The position numbers and the translations under genes are program-made. Source: Lanius collurio (Eukaryota > Chordata > Aves > Passeriformes > Laniidae). Taken from it: a DNA stretch of 64,000 nt. The stretch is from contig JACBWW010000022.1 in assembly GCA_020086605.1 (NCBI GenBank), positions 6,735,243 through 6,799,242 on the forward strand. Reading direction: 5' to 3'. Below, piece by piece: positions 39,462-50,625 of the stretch (the stretch's first letter is position 1; each line of letters starts with the position of its first letter). Below the pieces are notes generated by a model that had not been told where the DNA came from, made no database searches, and was given only the letters and a program-made list of their open reading frames with translations.

Positions 39462-41400
39462 GAGTTTTGCAGATCACTTAACATGCCTGCAATATTTACT
39501 GGCTGAGCTTTGTGATTTGTCATCTGCAATAATCATGGGTAATTTATTCACTTTTAGATGGAAATGCTTAAACTGGAATGTCTTATACTACCCACCAAAC
39601 TGAGTGTATTATTTTGTGCCGAGACAGAAAATAAAGCAAGATTTTTAAAGCTTTATAGAGTTATGCTGTAATTAGTTTCAGCTTCCCCTGCATATTAATT
39701 TTCTCCTGTTCCTTTATATAATTTGGAAAATGTCTTCCAAACATGATGGCACAATCAGTTAAGTACCTCTCAGAACTCACACACTAAACTGTATTTGCTC
39801 TAACAACTATTATAAAGCAGCCAGCAAAACAAATCCTCTGTTATTCTGTACAGTGCATCTTATCAATGCAAACAGTTTAATATTTATGCTAAGAGGATTG
39901 TCACAAGTAGCTTCTGTTCCTTTAATTCTTGTTTTAAATAAATAATGAGAACATTTAAACACATTACTCTTCCCAGGGCCCTGAGGTCGGCTAATCTTAT
40001 TATTTATGAAGTGATGTGCTACATAATAGTACTTAGTGCATGTTAACAGATGCTATTATCAGGGGCTGATGTGGAGGGCTGAAGATATATTGGAATGCTA
40101 TGTGTTAATACTGTCCTTGTAGTGTAATGTACGATGGATTGAGTGCCCAGGATGCTGGTGCAGCAATTAACCACCCACCAACATGGGTGTAAAGCTGAAG
40201 TATGTTTTCTCATGGGGATTGCACTGCTATTAATAATTCCCAGGAGAAGACATCTTCCATTTGGCAACAGTCTTTTCCAGAAGGACAAGTGAGTTGCATG
40301 TGTCAGTATTCTTAGAGTTCATTCTACTGAGATGAAAAACACATATATGTTTAAAACAACTTTAAATTTCTTACAAAAATTATATGCTTTATAGAACATG
40401 ATTTGTTTAAAATGACATTCAAGAGATGAAAGTGCATTTCTGCAATTTGGTTGTTATCATTTTAAAGAGCTATGTAGACCTGCAGTATATACCAAAATAA
40501 AGGTAATTCTCAGCATTTTTCTTTGTCTTGCCCTATTGCAAACATTAACTAATTAATCAGCAATGTGTAATTTGTTTGAGGGAAGGGAAAAGAGAGGGGG
40601 AGAAATCCTCCTTGAACTGTGGCAATGTTTTTGATGCAGCATGTATTACAGTCTAATCTTTAGAGATGTGATGGTTGCCACTTATAAAAACTTTCCTCTG
40701 CAGACTGCAGTTCAGTTGAATATTATAATTAGACTTCACTAGTATTGATGAATAATCCATTTAATGAAAAACATTGTAATTTAAACATTTTCTCTGGGGA
40801 CTAACGTACACTAACCTCTTAATTTAATTTTATTGAAGTTTTGCCCACCTATTCATCATTGGAAGTTGTTATTAACCTCCATTTCCATTTTTCTTTATAG
40901 AATTTTCTCTTTTTATATTGCCTTTTTCAATGCTAAGCAGGTTGATACACTTGTAAATCACTAGAATCTACAAAGCTAGTCTGGCTTCTTTAATGTTGTT
41001 TAATCTATCCCCCCTGACCTTAATGCAGTAAATTCAGTTTAATCTTTCTCAATAATCTAGTAATACATTGGAAAGTGGCAAAAATTTAAATCTGATAATG
41101 GTTTAATCACATACTTTAAATAACAGCTAAGATAATGAAAAAATAATTCACCATATAAAGGAACACTAACTGAGTTTTCTCTGTGATTGACTTTTTGAGA
41201 AATCCCTATAGAAAATACAAAGCCTACAACAGAAATCAACTTCACTGGAAATGTGCAATCCATTTGGTGTCAGAAGATGTAGTATTCTTTTTTATTACTA
41301 TCTTTCTCTTTAAATTAATGCTCAAATGTATCCTTGCTGAGTATTCAGTTTCTTGATACAGTTTTACTTAAGTAGTTTATCTGCTTACCTTTCTTTTCAG
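39462..41400. other. Non-coding stretch upstream of the terminal exon
   Basis: No gene. It contains many homeodomain-like TAAT and ATTA patches, for example around 40540-40560, and a smooth unique-sequence texture that could reflect conserved non-coding DNA. It ends in a strong polypyrimidine tract and AG at 41389-41400, so at least its right part is best read as intron. Confidence 0.5.
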
Positions 41401-41554
41401 ATGCCAGTCAGACGCAGCAGAGAGCTTGCCAGAAGAACAGAAACCAGAATGCCATCCCTTCTGGACAGATAATGATGAATGTAATATGCCTCTGCCATAT
41501 GATCTAGAAGAAGTAATTGCTTATCTACAAAATCTTGTTCAATGGATAGAATAA
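41401..41554 (+). CDS. Probable 3'-terminal coding exon of an unidentified gene
   Basis: The exon is preceded by a good 3' splice site: TTACCTTTCTTTTCAG ends at 41400. The first base completes a codon begun upstream. The next frame, starting at 41402, then runs 50 codons to a TAA at 41552-41554. The predicted tail is acidic and polar (it begins CQSDAAESLPEEQ), has a middle part rich in H, W, D, N and C, and ends in a likely amphipathic helix (LPYDLEEVIAYLQNL) finishing in WIE. The other two frames stop within the exon. A short 3' UTR and a poly(A) signal follow, which fits a last exon. I do not recognise the protein and give no function. The upstream exons are not identifiable in this window, so the last intron would be long. 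The alternative is a chance acceptor plus open frame. Confidence 0.5.
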
Positions 41555-41735
41555 CAAGTGACCTTCCATCCTAGAATTATTGATGTTGGTCATCCGGGGA
41601 GAAGCTTTGTAGTTATTGTAAATCTTTTCAGTTTTATGATTCTTTGTTATTTTATGTGTCAATGCAGATTTTATCAGCCTTTACACTGTAGCTTCATTAC
41701 GTCTCATAATAAAAAAGACCAGCCCCCAAATTTAC
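41555..41735 (+). other. Putative short 3' UTR
   Basis: AT-rich sequence after the TAA, without repeats, running to the poly(A) signal. Cleavage is expected about 10-30 bases after the signal. The UTR would be about 170-180 bases, short but normal. Confidence 0.4.
41708..41713 (+). terminator. Candidate poly(A) signal AATAAA
   Basis: A canonical AATAAA hexamer lies 154 bases after the stop codon of the putative last exon. It is followed by A-rich and then GT/T-rich text (TGTGTGTTTTTT at about 41740-41751), which resembles a downstream GU-rich element. Confidence 0.45.
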
Positions 41736-41840
41736 AGAAGTGTGTGTTTTTTAAGACCAGAAGTCCAGAGCACCAGCTTTAGTTCCCTCCTCCTCTGCTT
41801 TAATTCCTATTTACCATACAGCCCAGGGATATCTGTGTTT

Positions 41841-42225
41841 CACGGAATCCCAGAATGGGTCAGGCTGGAAGGGACCACAGTGGCTTTTCTCATCCAACCT
41901 CCCTGCTCAGGCAGGGCCATCCCAGAGCTCACGGCACAGGATTGTCCAGCCAGTTCTGGAATATCCCCAGTGAGGGAGACTCCACAGCCTCTGGCCTCTG
42001 TTCAGTGTTGGGCACTGCACAGCAAATGAGTTCTTGCCCAGGAGCTTCCTGGGCATGAGTTCCTGCCCGTGGCCTCTTGCCCCATTGCTGGGCTCCACAG
42101 AGCAGAGCCTGGTCCATGGTCTGACACCTCCTGCAGATACTGACAGACATCAATAACGTCCCCTTTCAGCCATCTCCTCTTGAGGCTGAACAGCACAACT
42201 CAGCCAGTGTTCTGACAGGTTCCCT
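41841..42225 (-). mobile_element. 5'-truncated CR1 LINE fragment (songbird-type 3' end)
   Basis: The + strand shows the reverse complement of a CR1 3' region: GGAATCCCAGAATGGGTCAG, then AGGCTGGAAGGGACCACAGTGG, CAACCTCCCTGCTCAGGCAGG, AGGGAGACTCCACAGCCTCT, the TTGCTGGGCTCCACAGAGCAGAGCC block, and finally CTTGAGGCTGAACAGC. The element is thus on the minus strand with its 3' end at about 41841. Compared with the usual CR1 order, the part around 41995-42060 is shortened. The similarity fades after about 42225, so most of ORF2 and all of ORF1 are missing. Open frames across it (41855-42196, both strands) come from CR1 sequence and are not host genes. Confidence 0.9.
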
Positions 42226-45200
42226 CGATATCTGTGTCAGCCTCCATGAGTGCCTACAACTCTCTGGCCTGGCAGGCCTGAGCAGCCCAAGGTGTAGCTC
42301 ACACTTGTGGCAAAGCAGACTTCATGATCTGGGCATCCTAATGAGAGGCCAGCTTGGGGTGAACCTGCTGGAGATCTTCAAAACAGAGCTGTGAATTCTT
42401 CATCCTGTAACACAAAGGGGCAGGAGATGGTGGAGGTGTAGTCCTTTTTGTTCAGTGGCTCCTTCATACATCATTTTTTCAGATGAGGGGTTCTAGAGGA
42501 GCATTCCAAAATAGATTCCAAGACTTTCTTACTGTTTTGCCTCGTGGCAGCTAAATACTACTAGAAGAGATTTCTGATGTGAATCTATACCTCCTGGGCT
42601 CACTGGAATTCAGAATTTAATTCCTAACCGTTGCTTTGTTTCTGCATGTTGTGAATCCTGTTCTGAGGCCAGGTTTCCTAGTGCGTTGCCTGAAGAGCTG
42701 ATGGACCTAAGGCCTTCCACTTGGGTTGTTTGGTCCCCCAACAAACTAGATTTAGATTTTGTGATACTGGGTGTTGGAGCATCAAGTGAGATCTATGAGA
42801 AAAAAAACAGAAATCTATGAGAAATGAAGATGTTTGTGATGTTTTGTAGTAACATGCTAAAAAAAAGAACAATTCTATGTGGGATGATACAGGGTGCTCC
42901 TGAATGAGATAGAGAATTTTGTTTGTAAGTTGCTATTTCAACTGAACTGGTTGGACTGGTGTCCAACTTTGCCACAGAAAGCAGAAAATCATTACAGCAA
43001 AAAAGCACTCAGGCTTTGTTATCACTACAAAAGAAGCCAGTAAGATTCAGAGTTTGACGTTGCCACCAAGAAATTAATATGTCTTCTGCGTTAATCTGGT
43101 GTTTAAAGTCTCTGCTGAGGCCAGGCTCACCCAGAACACCAGCTTTCTGTACTGGCAAACTGCTGTGTCTGTGGAAGAGGCTTGTACTCCCAAAAATTGT
43201 ACTTTTGACAGTATTGCATATGCCAGACCTCCCTGGAGCTAAGGAAGCTGTGCCAGTAAAAATTCCATTTTAGTGGTATAAAACTGTGTCCACACCTACC
43301 AGCTTTTGCCAGGACAATTATATCAAGTAGAGATTGTACCTCATAAGACTTTTGGTATAGATGTGCCAGAAAAAGTATAAAGACCGGAATCAAGTGTTTC
43401 CATTGTAGTCCTGGGCTTCTATGAAAACTCTTAGTTACCTTGAAGAGTGTAAAAACTCTCTGAAGGATAAATTATTACTTAAAATAGGTTTGATAATGTT
43501 ACCTTGATCCACACATTTATCTATTGTCTCTTGTGCCACAAATTTCATAACATTTGGAAATGCTGTTATGGGCACAGCTTTCTCTTTCCTGCACTAGCTA
43601 AAGCTGGCTTTACCAGTGGGCAAATAGCACGTATTTGGATTAGTGCCACACTGAACACTGTTTACTTTGGAGATCACTTAGAGAAAAGCTAGCTGAAGAT
43701 GTGGGAATTATGCTTTTGAAAAGGCAGTTCTCAAAAACAGATCCTACTTTGGAAATGAGCAATATGAATCAACGAGCTAATGATGTAACAATGTTAGCAC
43801 AGTGTTTGAGGGGACCGTTTATTTATGCTGCTACTTTATGATTACTTTGTGTTTAATTAAGCACTACTAAAAAACATGAGGATCACAGTATTGAAAGCAA
43901 TCTGACCACCACAAAGGGTGGAGAAGGTACATCAATGTTTGTAGCTGAAGTGGAGGCAAAGCTATTAAAAAAAATGATTGGCAAAGAATTATTTCCAGCA
44001 GCACTAAAAAAACCCCAAAACAAAACAATCCCAAACCTATTGGGAGACTGCTGACAGTAATAATAGAATTTTTAGAATACATGTTCCCAGGTCTTGCCTA
44101 TGCTTGAAGATTTAAGGTAGTGAATTAGGTGAACTAGAACTAGTCTCAGTGCAGTCAGATAGTGCTTATCTAAGCCATGGATAGCGATAACATGGACAAA
44201 TGAACACCTTTGGAATGAATAAGACCGCCAAAATACCAGTAATCAAGTGTTTGAGGGCTCTATGTGGCATTCCAGTCTTGCATAATCTAAATCAGTATAA
44301 CCTGATTGGGTTCAGTTGAAATGCAGAAGTATGAGATTTCATATCTCCAAAGCCCACAGGAGTTGATAGCAATAACATGAGTAAGGTGGTGGAACTGTTT
44401 GAAGCACAAAATAATACCAAAGGGTACCCCAAAAGGAGAACACACTTAAAGGTAAGTATAGATAAAAAACTTGAGAGATCAAGTGTAAATTATTGTTGTG
44501 TTTAGATTATGTATTAGAAGCTGACAAATACTTTGAGGTTATCCTTTATTCAATTCAAGTAGTTATAATTTAGCTTGTTTCAATAATTCTTTAGCTATCC
44601 ATTTATATTTCAGCATTAGATAAACCGTTTACTTTTTGGATGAGCTGGAAGACACAGCCTCTAATGAATGTCCTGTGTGTAGTAATTGTTTGCCAAGCCT
44701 GGATGCTTTAGAAGCATGAGGACCAAGGTGACGTTTTGTCAAGGAAGAGGTGAGAGCATAAATTAACTTTTGACATTAAATTCAGTGGTTCTTTTAAAAT
44801 GGTGAAGTTCACGACTTTGCTTACATTTACTTTTCATCAGCCAGGACTGAATTGAGGTAAAATAGTTCACTTGCACATGTGCATCAGGCTAAATGGATTG
44901 CAGAAGATACAGATCTGTTTGCCTGTCTGCACTTGCCTTTAGACAGTATTCATCAATTTTACAAAAGCTACTGACTAAACATGGAACCAGTACAAATTAA
45001 ATGCTCAGAGCAAGGGCTTTTTTTAATAAATCTGATACAGAGCTGTTTTACACTGATAGAAAGAAAATGTTGGCATGAAATGAAAAACTTCTATTGTTTC
45101 TGTAATTTGGGGGATGAAAGATACAGACTGTTTTAAAGTATTTGATAGAAAACTGCTGTGTTATGCAATGTAATTAGAAATGTTTTTATAATGCTTTGTT

Positions 45201-47272
45201 CATATCTCTTTATATGAAAATATTTTATCCCATAGGTCCTTTCTTCTGTTAAAAAGGTTATGTAAATAAATACAATCAATACAGTAGATTTTAAAGGTGT
45301 AATACTTATGTTCTAAGCTTTACAGCAGGTTCTGATTATGTAAAGGGTAAATAAGAGTGCTATGAGTAATCACCGACTGGCAACTGTGCAGGATGAGTAA
45401 CATGCACCAATAGATATCCAAATCTGTTGTCTTATAATTTGAATATGGTTTTAGGTTCACTGGTAGTGGTGCAAAATGCACTATAAAATCATGCTGGACA
45501 AATTAATGCAGTGGGGCAGATTCAAGGATTCCATTGATGTAACAGGGAATAAAAAAATTCAGATTGTTAAAATCCATCATGAAAGTTGACTGAAATGCTG
45601 TAGTGTGCTAAGAGTTGGCATTGCTCCTTTCTCAGTTCCAGCAGTGCTGTTCCATTAGTCCTGTGCCATGCAGCACTGGGCTATTGGATATTAAACCAGG
45701 CCAGGAGCTGATGTCTAAGCTGGGCTGAGAGCAGGGCAAGAGAGATGAGGTGAGATGCACATGAGACCCAAGGGATGTGCTTTCTCAAGGCCACAACTTC
45801 ATTAACTGAACTCATCTGGGAGTCATTGAGCTCAAACTAGTACAGTGCAGGTCAGGATGTCTCCCTTAATTGTTACCACCTGGTGCAAAGTTAATGTTGG
45901 CTTCCTAAACCCCTTCCTGCCCCTGACAGCCAGTCCTCAGCTTTTTGCTGGGAGCTGACCACTCTCAGCTCACACCAGGATTATATAGTTGGGAAGAGTG
46001 ATTGTTCCACTGTAGCAACAGGGATGAGAAACTCTCATTTCCAGCTTCAGCCTCCACCTCCATGCTTCTGGACCTCCACAAACTGAGTACCTCCAAACAT
46101 TCTGTTTCCCATTGGAGATTCAAGTTGCTGAAGCTCATCTTCTGTCCTGTCCCACCAGGACAGTGATCTGACACAGGGAAGGGTCAGACAAGAATTCTGT
46201 TTGAATGAGCTTCCTCATCAAAAATAGACACCCATTGCACTTCCCATAAGAGTGAAGAGTGCAGAACTACACTAATCTGCCTTTAGAAGGTGAAGCTGCT
46301 TGTTCTGTAGGACTCCTATCCTGCCCTGTTCTGGCTCACCCCACCTGTACAGGCAGAGGCAAACCTGAATAGAACCACTGTTCTCTTTCCTGTCCAAACT
46401 GACTCTTCACCTTCAATGGCTGGGCTTGCACCTTCATTTACGTTCCTGTGTCCTCTTCATTTTAACCTGAGGGCATTCATTGAACAAGAGAAGATAATTT
46501 ATACACTTACAAAAAGACTGTACATAGAAAGGCTTCAGAACTGGCTGAATAATGTGTAAAATAAAATAACTGCTAAAATTAGCACATTAAAATGCTGATG
46601 TTTGGGCATGAACACTTCACATATGTCATGTGAATTATAGTTTCCCTTCTTGTTGCTTTGGAGATAAAATTCATAGTCCAAAAGGATGTGTTATGCTATG
46701 GTTTACGTCCTCTAAATCTCTACTGGTTTTACAGGACTTGTCCATGATGATTAAGAATTTGGTCACAAAACTTGTTCTCCTCCCCCTCCCTATCGTCAAA
46801 TACTTGCTTTCATGCCAACACATCTTGGTCTGATTAGTCCCCTTGATTACAGGCTAAAGTAAAAAGTCAGGTGTATAAGATTCCCATTATCCTTTATTCC
46901 ACTGCTTCTAAGAACAGGTCAGATAGAGTTATTTCAGTGAAAATGTGAACAATCAACTTCTGTTTACCATTAACCTTCAGTTTTCTTTTCTTAAAATCAA
47001 ATCAGGGCTTGGTAGGCAGTTATTTTCATACATGTCCCTTGATCAGTGGAACAATCTGTCAAAAGCCATTAAAGCCTCTATTAGGTTGAATTGCATTCAA
47101 AGTTAAGCTCTACAATCATTTGAAGGTCTGTGATGATTGTTTTTAATATGGTATACATTGATTTCTCTCTTGGTATAGCAACATAACTTTGAAACTAAGT
47201 GTGTATGACTTGTTTTTGCTCTCCAGCATGTCTTGAGAAGCTTTATTTCTTGTGGAAGATGAATGTCTACAT

Positions 47273-47297
47273 AAAAAAAAAAAAAAAAAAAAAAAAA
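47273..47297 (+). repeat. Poly(A) run of 25
   Basis: An uninterrupted run of 25 A, followed by GG and further A. It may be a simple homopolymer or the tail of an old retroposed copy. I do not recognise the text just upstream (about 47100-47270) as a known transcript. Confidence 0.85.
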
Positions 47298-47489
47298 GGA
47301 AAAAACAAATGCAGTGAAATCACCTCTTCATTGTCACAAGTTTTTCATTTTTCCTACTTCATTGTAACCCTCTAGGTGTAACACATGAAATTGGAAGAAA
47401 TTTTCCAGGATCCACTTCCTAACAGCTTCACTGAAAAACTTATCTAACTGTACTGGTGTTTTAAAAGTGGCTCTTTATCTTAAAATATC

Positions 47490-47552
47490 AGGATGCTTTA
47501 CACAGAGAAACTGAGGCAGAGGTCGAAAGTACAGCTGGGGTCTGAGTGCCAA
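47490..47552 (-). mobile_element. Possible MIR-like ancient SINE remnant
   Basis: The text ACACAGAGAAACTGAGGCAGAGGTC, followed by AGTACAGCTGGGGTCTGAGTGCC, resembles the reverse complement of the conserved core and tail of MIR-family SINEs (GAAACTGAGGC, then an ACACAGCT-like block, then a GGTCTGA-like block). Only about 60 bases match, so this could be chance. Confidence 0.3.
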
Positions 47553-49204
47553 CACTGGAATGGGCATTATGTAACTCTGTCACTGGCATATCTCCATTAC
47601 TTCCAGTTAATCAGCTCGGGTTACTGATTAAAGGTGCTCTCATAGAACTTGTAGTCCTACAAAGTTGTATCTGAAAGTGGAGCTGGAATCTGTCCTACTC
47701 ATGTCATATTTAGTACAATATTTAATTGCATAACATATGATAATAAATCTCATATAATAGAGATCTTTCAGACCTCCTAAGGTTTGATTAAAACTTTCCA
47801 GTGAATCTTTTAGTTACCCTCCAAGTCCCTGAGCTCTAAATGGGAAACACGGATCTTATTGGAATTAAATGATTCCACGGAGAATATATAGTATATAAAA
47901 AAATAAAATACAATACTATCCTCACTCTTCTAGATATATTTTAAGTATTTCCACTGCATGCCCCATAAGGTGGTACAGCTCTTAAGAAAATACCCTGTTG
48001 GTATTTGTGCTGTTTTTACCAAGGTAAAGATGAGTTGCTGAAGCAAACTGGAATGCTGGTTATGCACCTGTTAGCACTTTGGTCTGGTACTTATTTGATA
48101 GTCTGGTAGTACTTTACTGAAAGCACTGCTTTAGTAGCTATTTTGATGAACATCCTAATAATTTATTATTCAACATAAGAGAATTCCACAATTTTTTCAT
48201 TGCTGTTCTTTCTCTTCTATTGACTGATGCCACTTCTCTCCCTTTTGTCTCAGTATTTACAGTAATGTTATTAACAAGTTTTGTTCTTTGTTAGGCTGAT
48301 ATGACCTTAAAGTGGGAAAACTTCAGAATTATGTATCAGATATTCCCTTAAGTCCCTTTATTTTCAAACCAATTTATTAGGTTATTTTTACATCTTTTTC
48401 ATTTGATACTGTTACTTTTTATTAAGACCTATTTATAAAACTCTGCAAGATATACGGTGATATGTAAGTTTGTGTTACATATTTACTAATTTACTGACAT
48501 TTATCAAATAAACTGCTTAAAGAATCTGTTTGTCATTTGCCCTCCAGAAGGTGTCAGGTCTTATCTTCACCACCTCATTGTTGCAGTGCATGGAAGAAGA
48601 GCATATTTTTAAAACCAGCTACGTTCAGGTGCATAGGTGACCAAATTAGTTCCTGTAAGCTCTTTATATGCCAAATAGTGGGAGAGAAACTTCATCAAAG
48701 CAGCAAACTCAAGGATGCTGAATCTGCTTTCCAGTGGCACATTTCTTACAACCTGAACTGTGTGTCAAGTCCAAGTGCATAGTTATCTTCATCTGCCTAT
48801 GCTGGCAATTTAATAATGTTAAACAGATAAAACAGTGGAGAATTTGTTTTTATTCTTGAATTGATAGGATTAAATTCTGGTTATATTGCAAAGCTTCTAG
48901 TAAGGAAGGCAGATTAATTTCTGTGCTTTTGGTAAGACTAATATCATAAATGAATATGACTGACTTCTACTCCCTGTAATAGCTTTTCCTTCAGCAAAAA
49001 TTTATGCTCTACTAGGTTTAGAACACATTCTTCTGGCAGTGCAACCTCACACTTCCCATGTCTGACACAAACTGTTACATTAGGTGAATAGCAGGAACTC
49101 AGTGCCTACATCAGCCTGTTTGAATTTATAAACTGTTTGTTCCATGTTTGTTGCAGTAGAGCTTGCAATTTAAAACATATGTACTCATGTTAAACAAGGC
49201 AATG

Positions 49205-49450
49205 TCAAAGAAATGTGTCATTATGTAGAGTAAGAGTGAGGTTTGTGATGTCCGTTGTTTCTAAAGAGCTTCGTTTCACAGGTTTATCTACACCCACAGC
49301 AGATTTTGTGTAGGGTTCTACTATATCAAAGGAAGAGTCGTCATTAGGTGTCTCCCAATGGAAAGCTGTCCATGCTATCCCAGATTCGGGTGGCAGAGCA
49401 AGGCAAGGGCCAATGCTGCAGACTTCCTCTGATGCTCTGACAAGAGCCAT
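49205..49450 (-). other. Open minus-strand stretch with protein-like composition
   Basis: On the minus strand a frame open from beyond 49550 contains an ATG at 49450-49448 and ends at a TGA at about 49205. Its last 81 codons contain balanced polar, acidic and aromatic residues, for example GIAWTAFHWETPNDDSSF followed by DIVEPYTKSAVG. At least four CpGs survive in about 150 bases (in ACCCGAA, GACGAC, AACGAAG and ACGGAC), which is unusual for this CpG-poor window. No acceptor and donor pair is convincing, no domain is recognised, and there is no nearby poly(A) signal. It could be an exon, an old retrocopy or chance. Confidence 0.2.
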
Positions 49451-50590
49451 TTTAGAGGACAGCAGAGTGATTTGATGTGCACATGGCCGTGTGGCTGAGG
49501 TGCACTGCAGTGTTCTGTGATTCCTGGAGGTCCCTTCAGGCCAAGGGCTGTGTGCTGAAATTATTCTGCATTAGTAGACTCCAGTCAAGAGGTGATGGAA
49601 ATGTGAATAATACTGGCCAGGATAGAATGGAGTCTCGGAGTGAAAAAGTTGACAGAGACCATTATTAACACACACTCCAGCTCAGAGTGAGCAAGGCATC
49701 CAAGAGGTGAGAAATTTCATTTCTTAGCATAGAACATTCTTTTCTTGGCTTTAAAAAAAGTTTAATTGATTTAAGTAAAAGGCAGGCAACTGGATGGAGA
49801 CCCACTTGCAAAACCAGGTTATCTTACAATTCACTGTGATATATCCTATACGTATCTAGAAAGACCAAGATGAGTGTCCCTGAGATCTAGAGTGCCTTAA
49901 GCTATTCCTTTTTTTCCATTTTTTTACTCTCCTTTTTTTACTTTTCTTCTCCTTAACTTTTCATAAAAATGGGTAAAACATATGGCATGAGTGACATTTC
50001 ATGAAAAAAAAGATGCAATAATCAGGGCCTTTGCTGGAGGGACACAAGCACAAACAGACTAAAGAACAAGCATCTCCATTAAAGAGCAGCTGGTCTTCAT
50101 TGAGGCAGAGACTAATCAGGATTTGGTGTTTGTTGAATTTTGATTTTTACCCTAATTCCATTCTTTCTATAGAAGATCTCTCTTGAGAACTTATATTCTC
50201 GTTGAGGAGACAGACTTGTAGTTGTCTTTTCACCGTAACGGCTCTTGCACCCTATTACATACAGTTACCACCCTGCAAATTAGAGTTTTGTAAGGTTATA
50301 CACCCTGCTATGGCTAAAAGATAGTATTTTCATTTGGTGATGAGACTTCATTTCTGATCTAAAAGGTCTCAAGTTACATCGCTGAAGTTGCAATGTGCAA
50401 TTTACCTGTCAGCCAATGTCTGTATTTTGCAGTCATACAATCAGAGTTCAAAGTGAGTTTTTGCTAAACATTTTTAAAAGTGTTGGTTTTTTTATTCCAA
50501 GATTATTCATGTAAAAGAACCATCATGTCAAACCAGAAGAATCACACTGAGTTTGTAAATAGGTAAAAAGAAGTAAAGAAATTTTGTATC

Positions 50591-50625
50591 ACTCTGGATT
50601 CTTGCTTTTTCAGTGAATCCAGAGT
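50591..50625. repeat. Hairpin with 11-bp perfect arms
   Basis: ACTCTGGATTC at 50591-50601 pairs exactly with GAATCCAGAGT at 50615-50625 across a 13-base loop. The stem is too short for a canonical microRNA precursor. Confidence 0.7.

Noticed and set aside
41855..42196. Overlapping open frames on both strands downstream of the terminal exon
   Set aside because: They lie inside the CR1 fragment and reflect its sequence, not a host gene.
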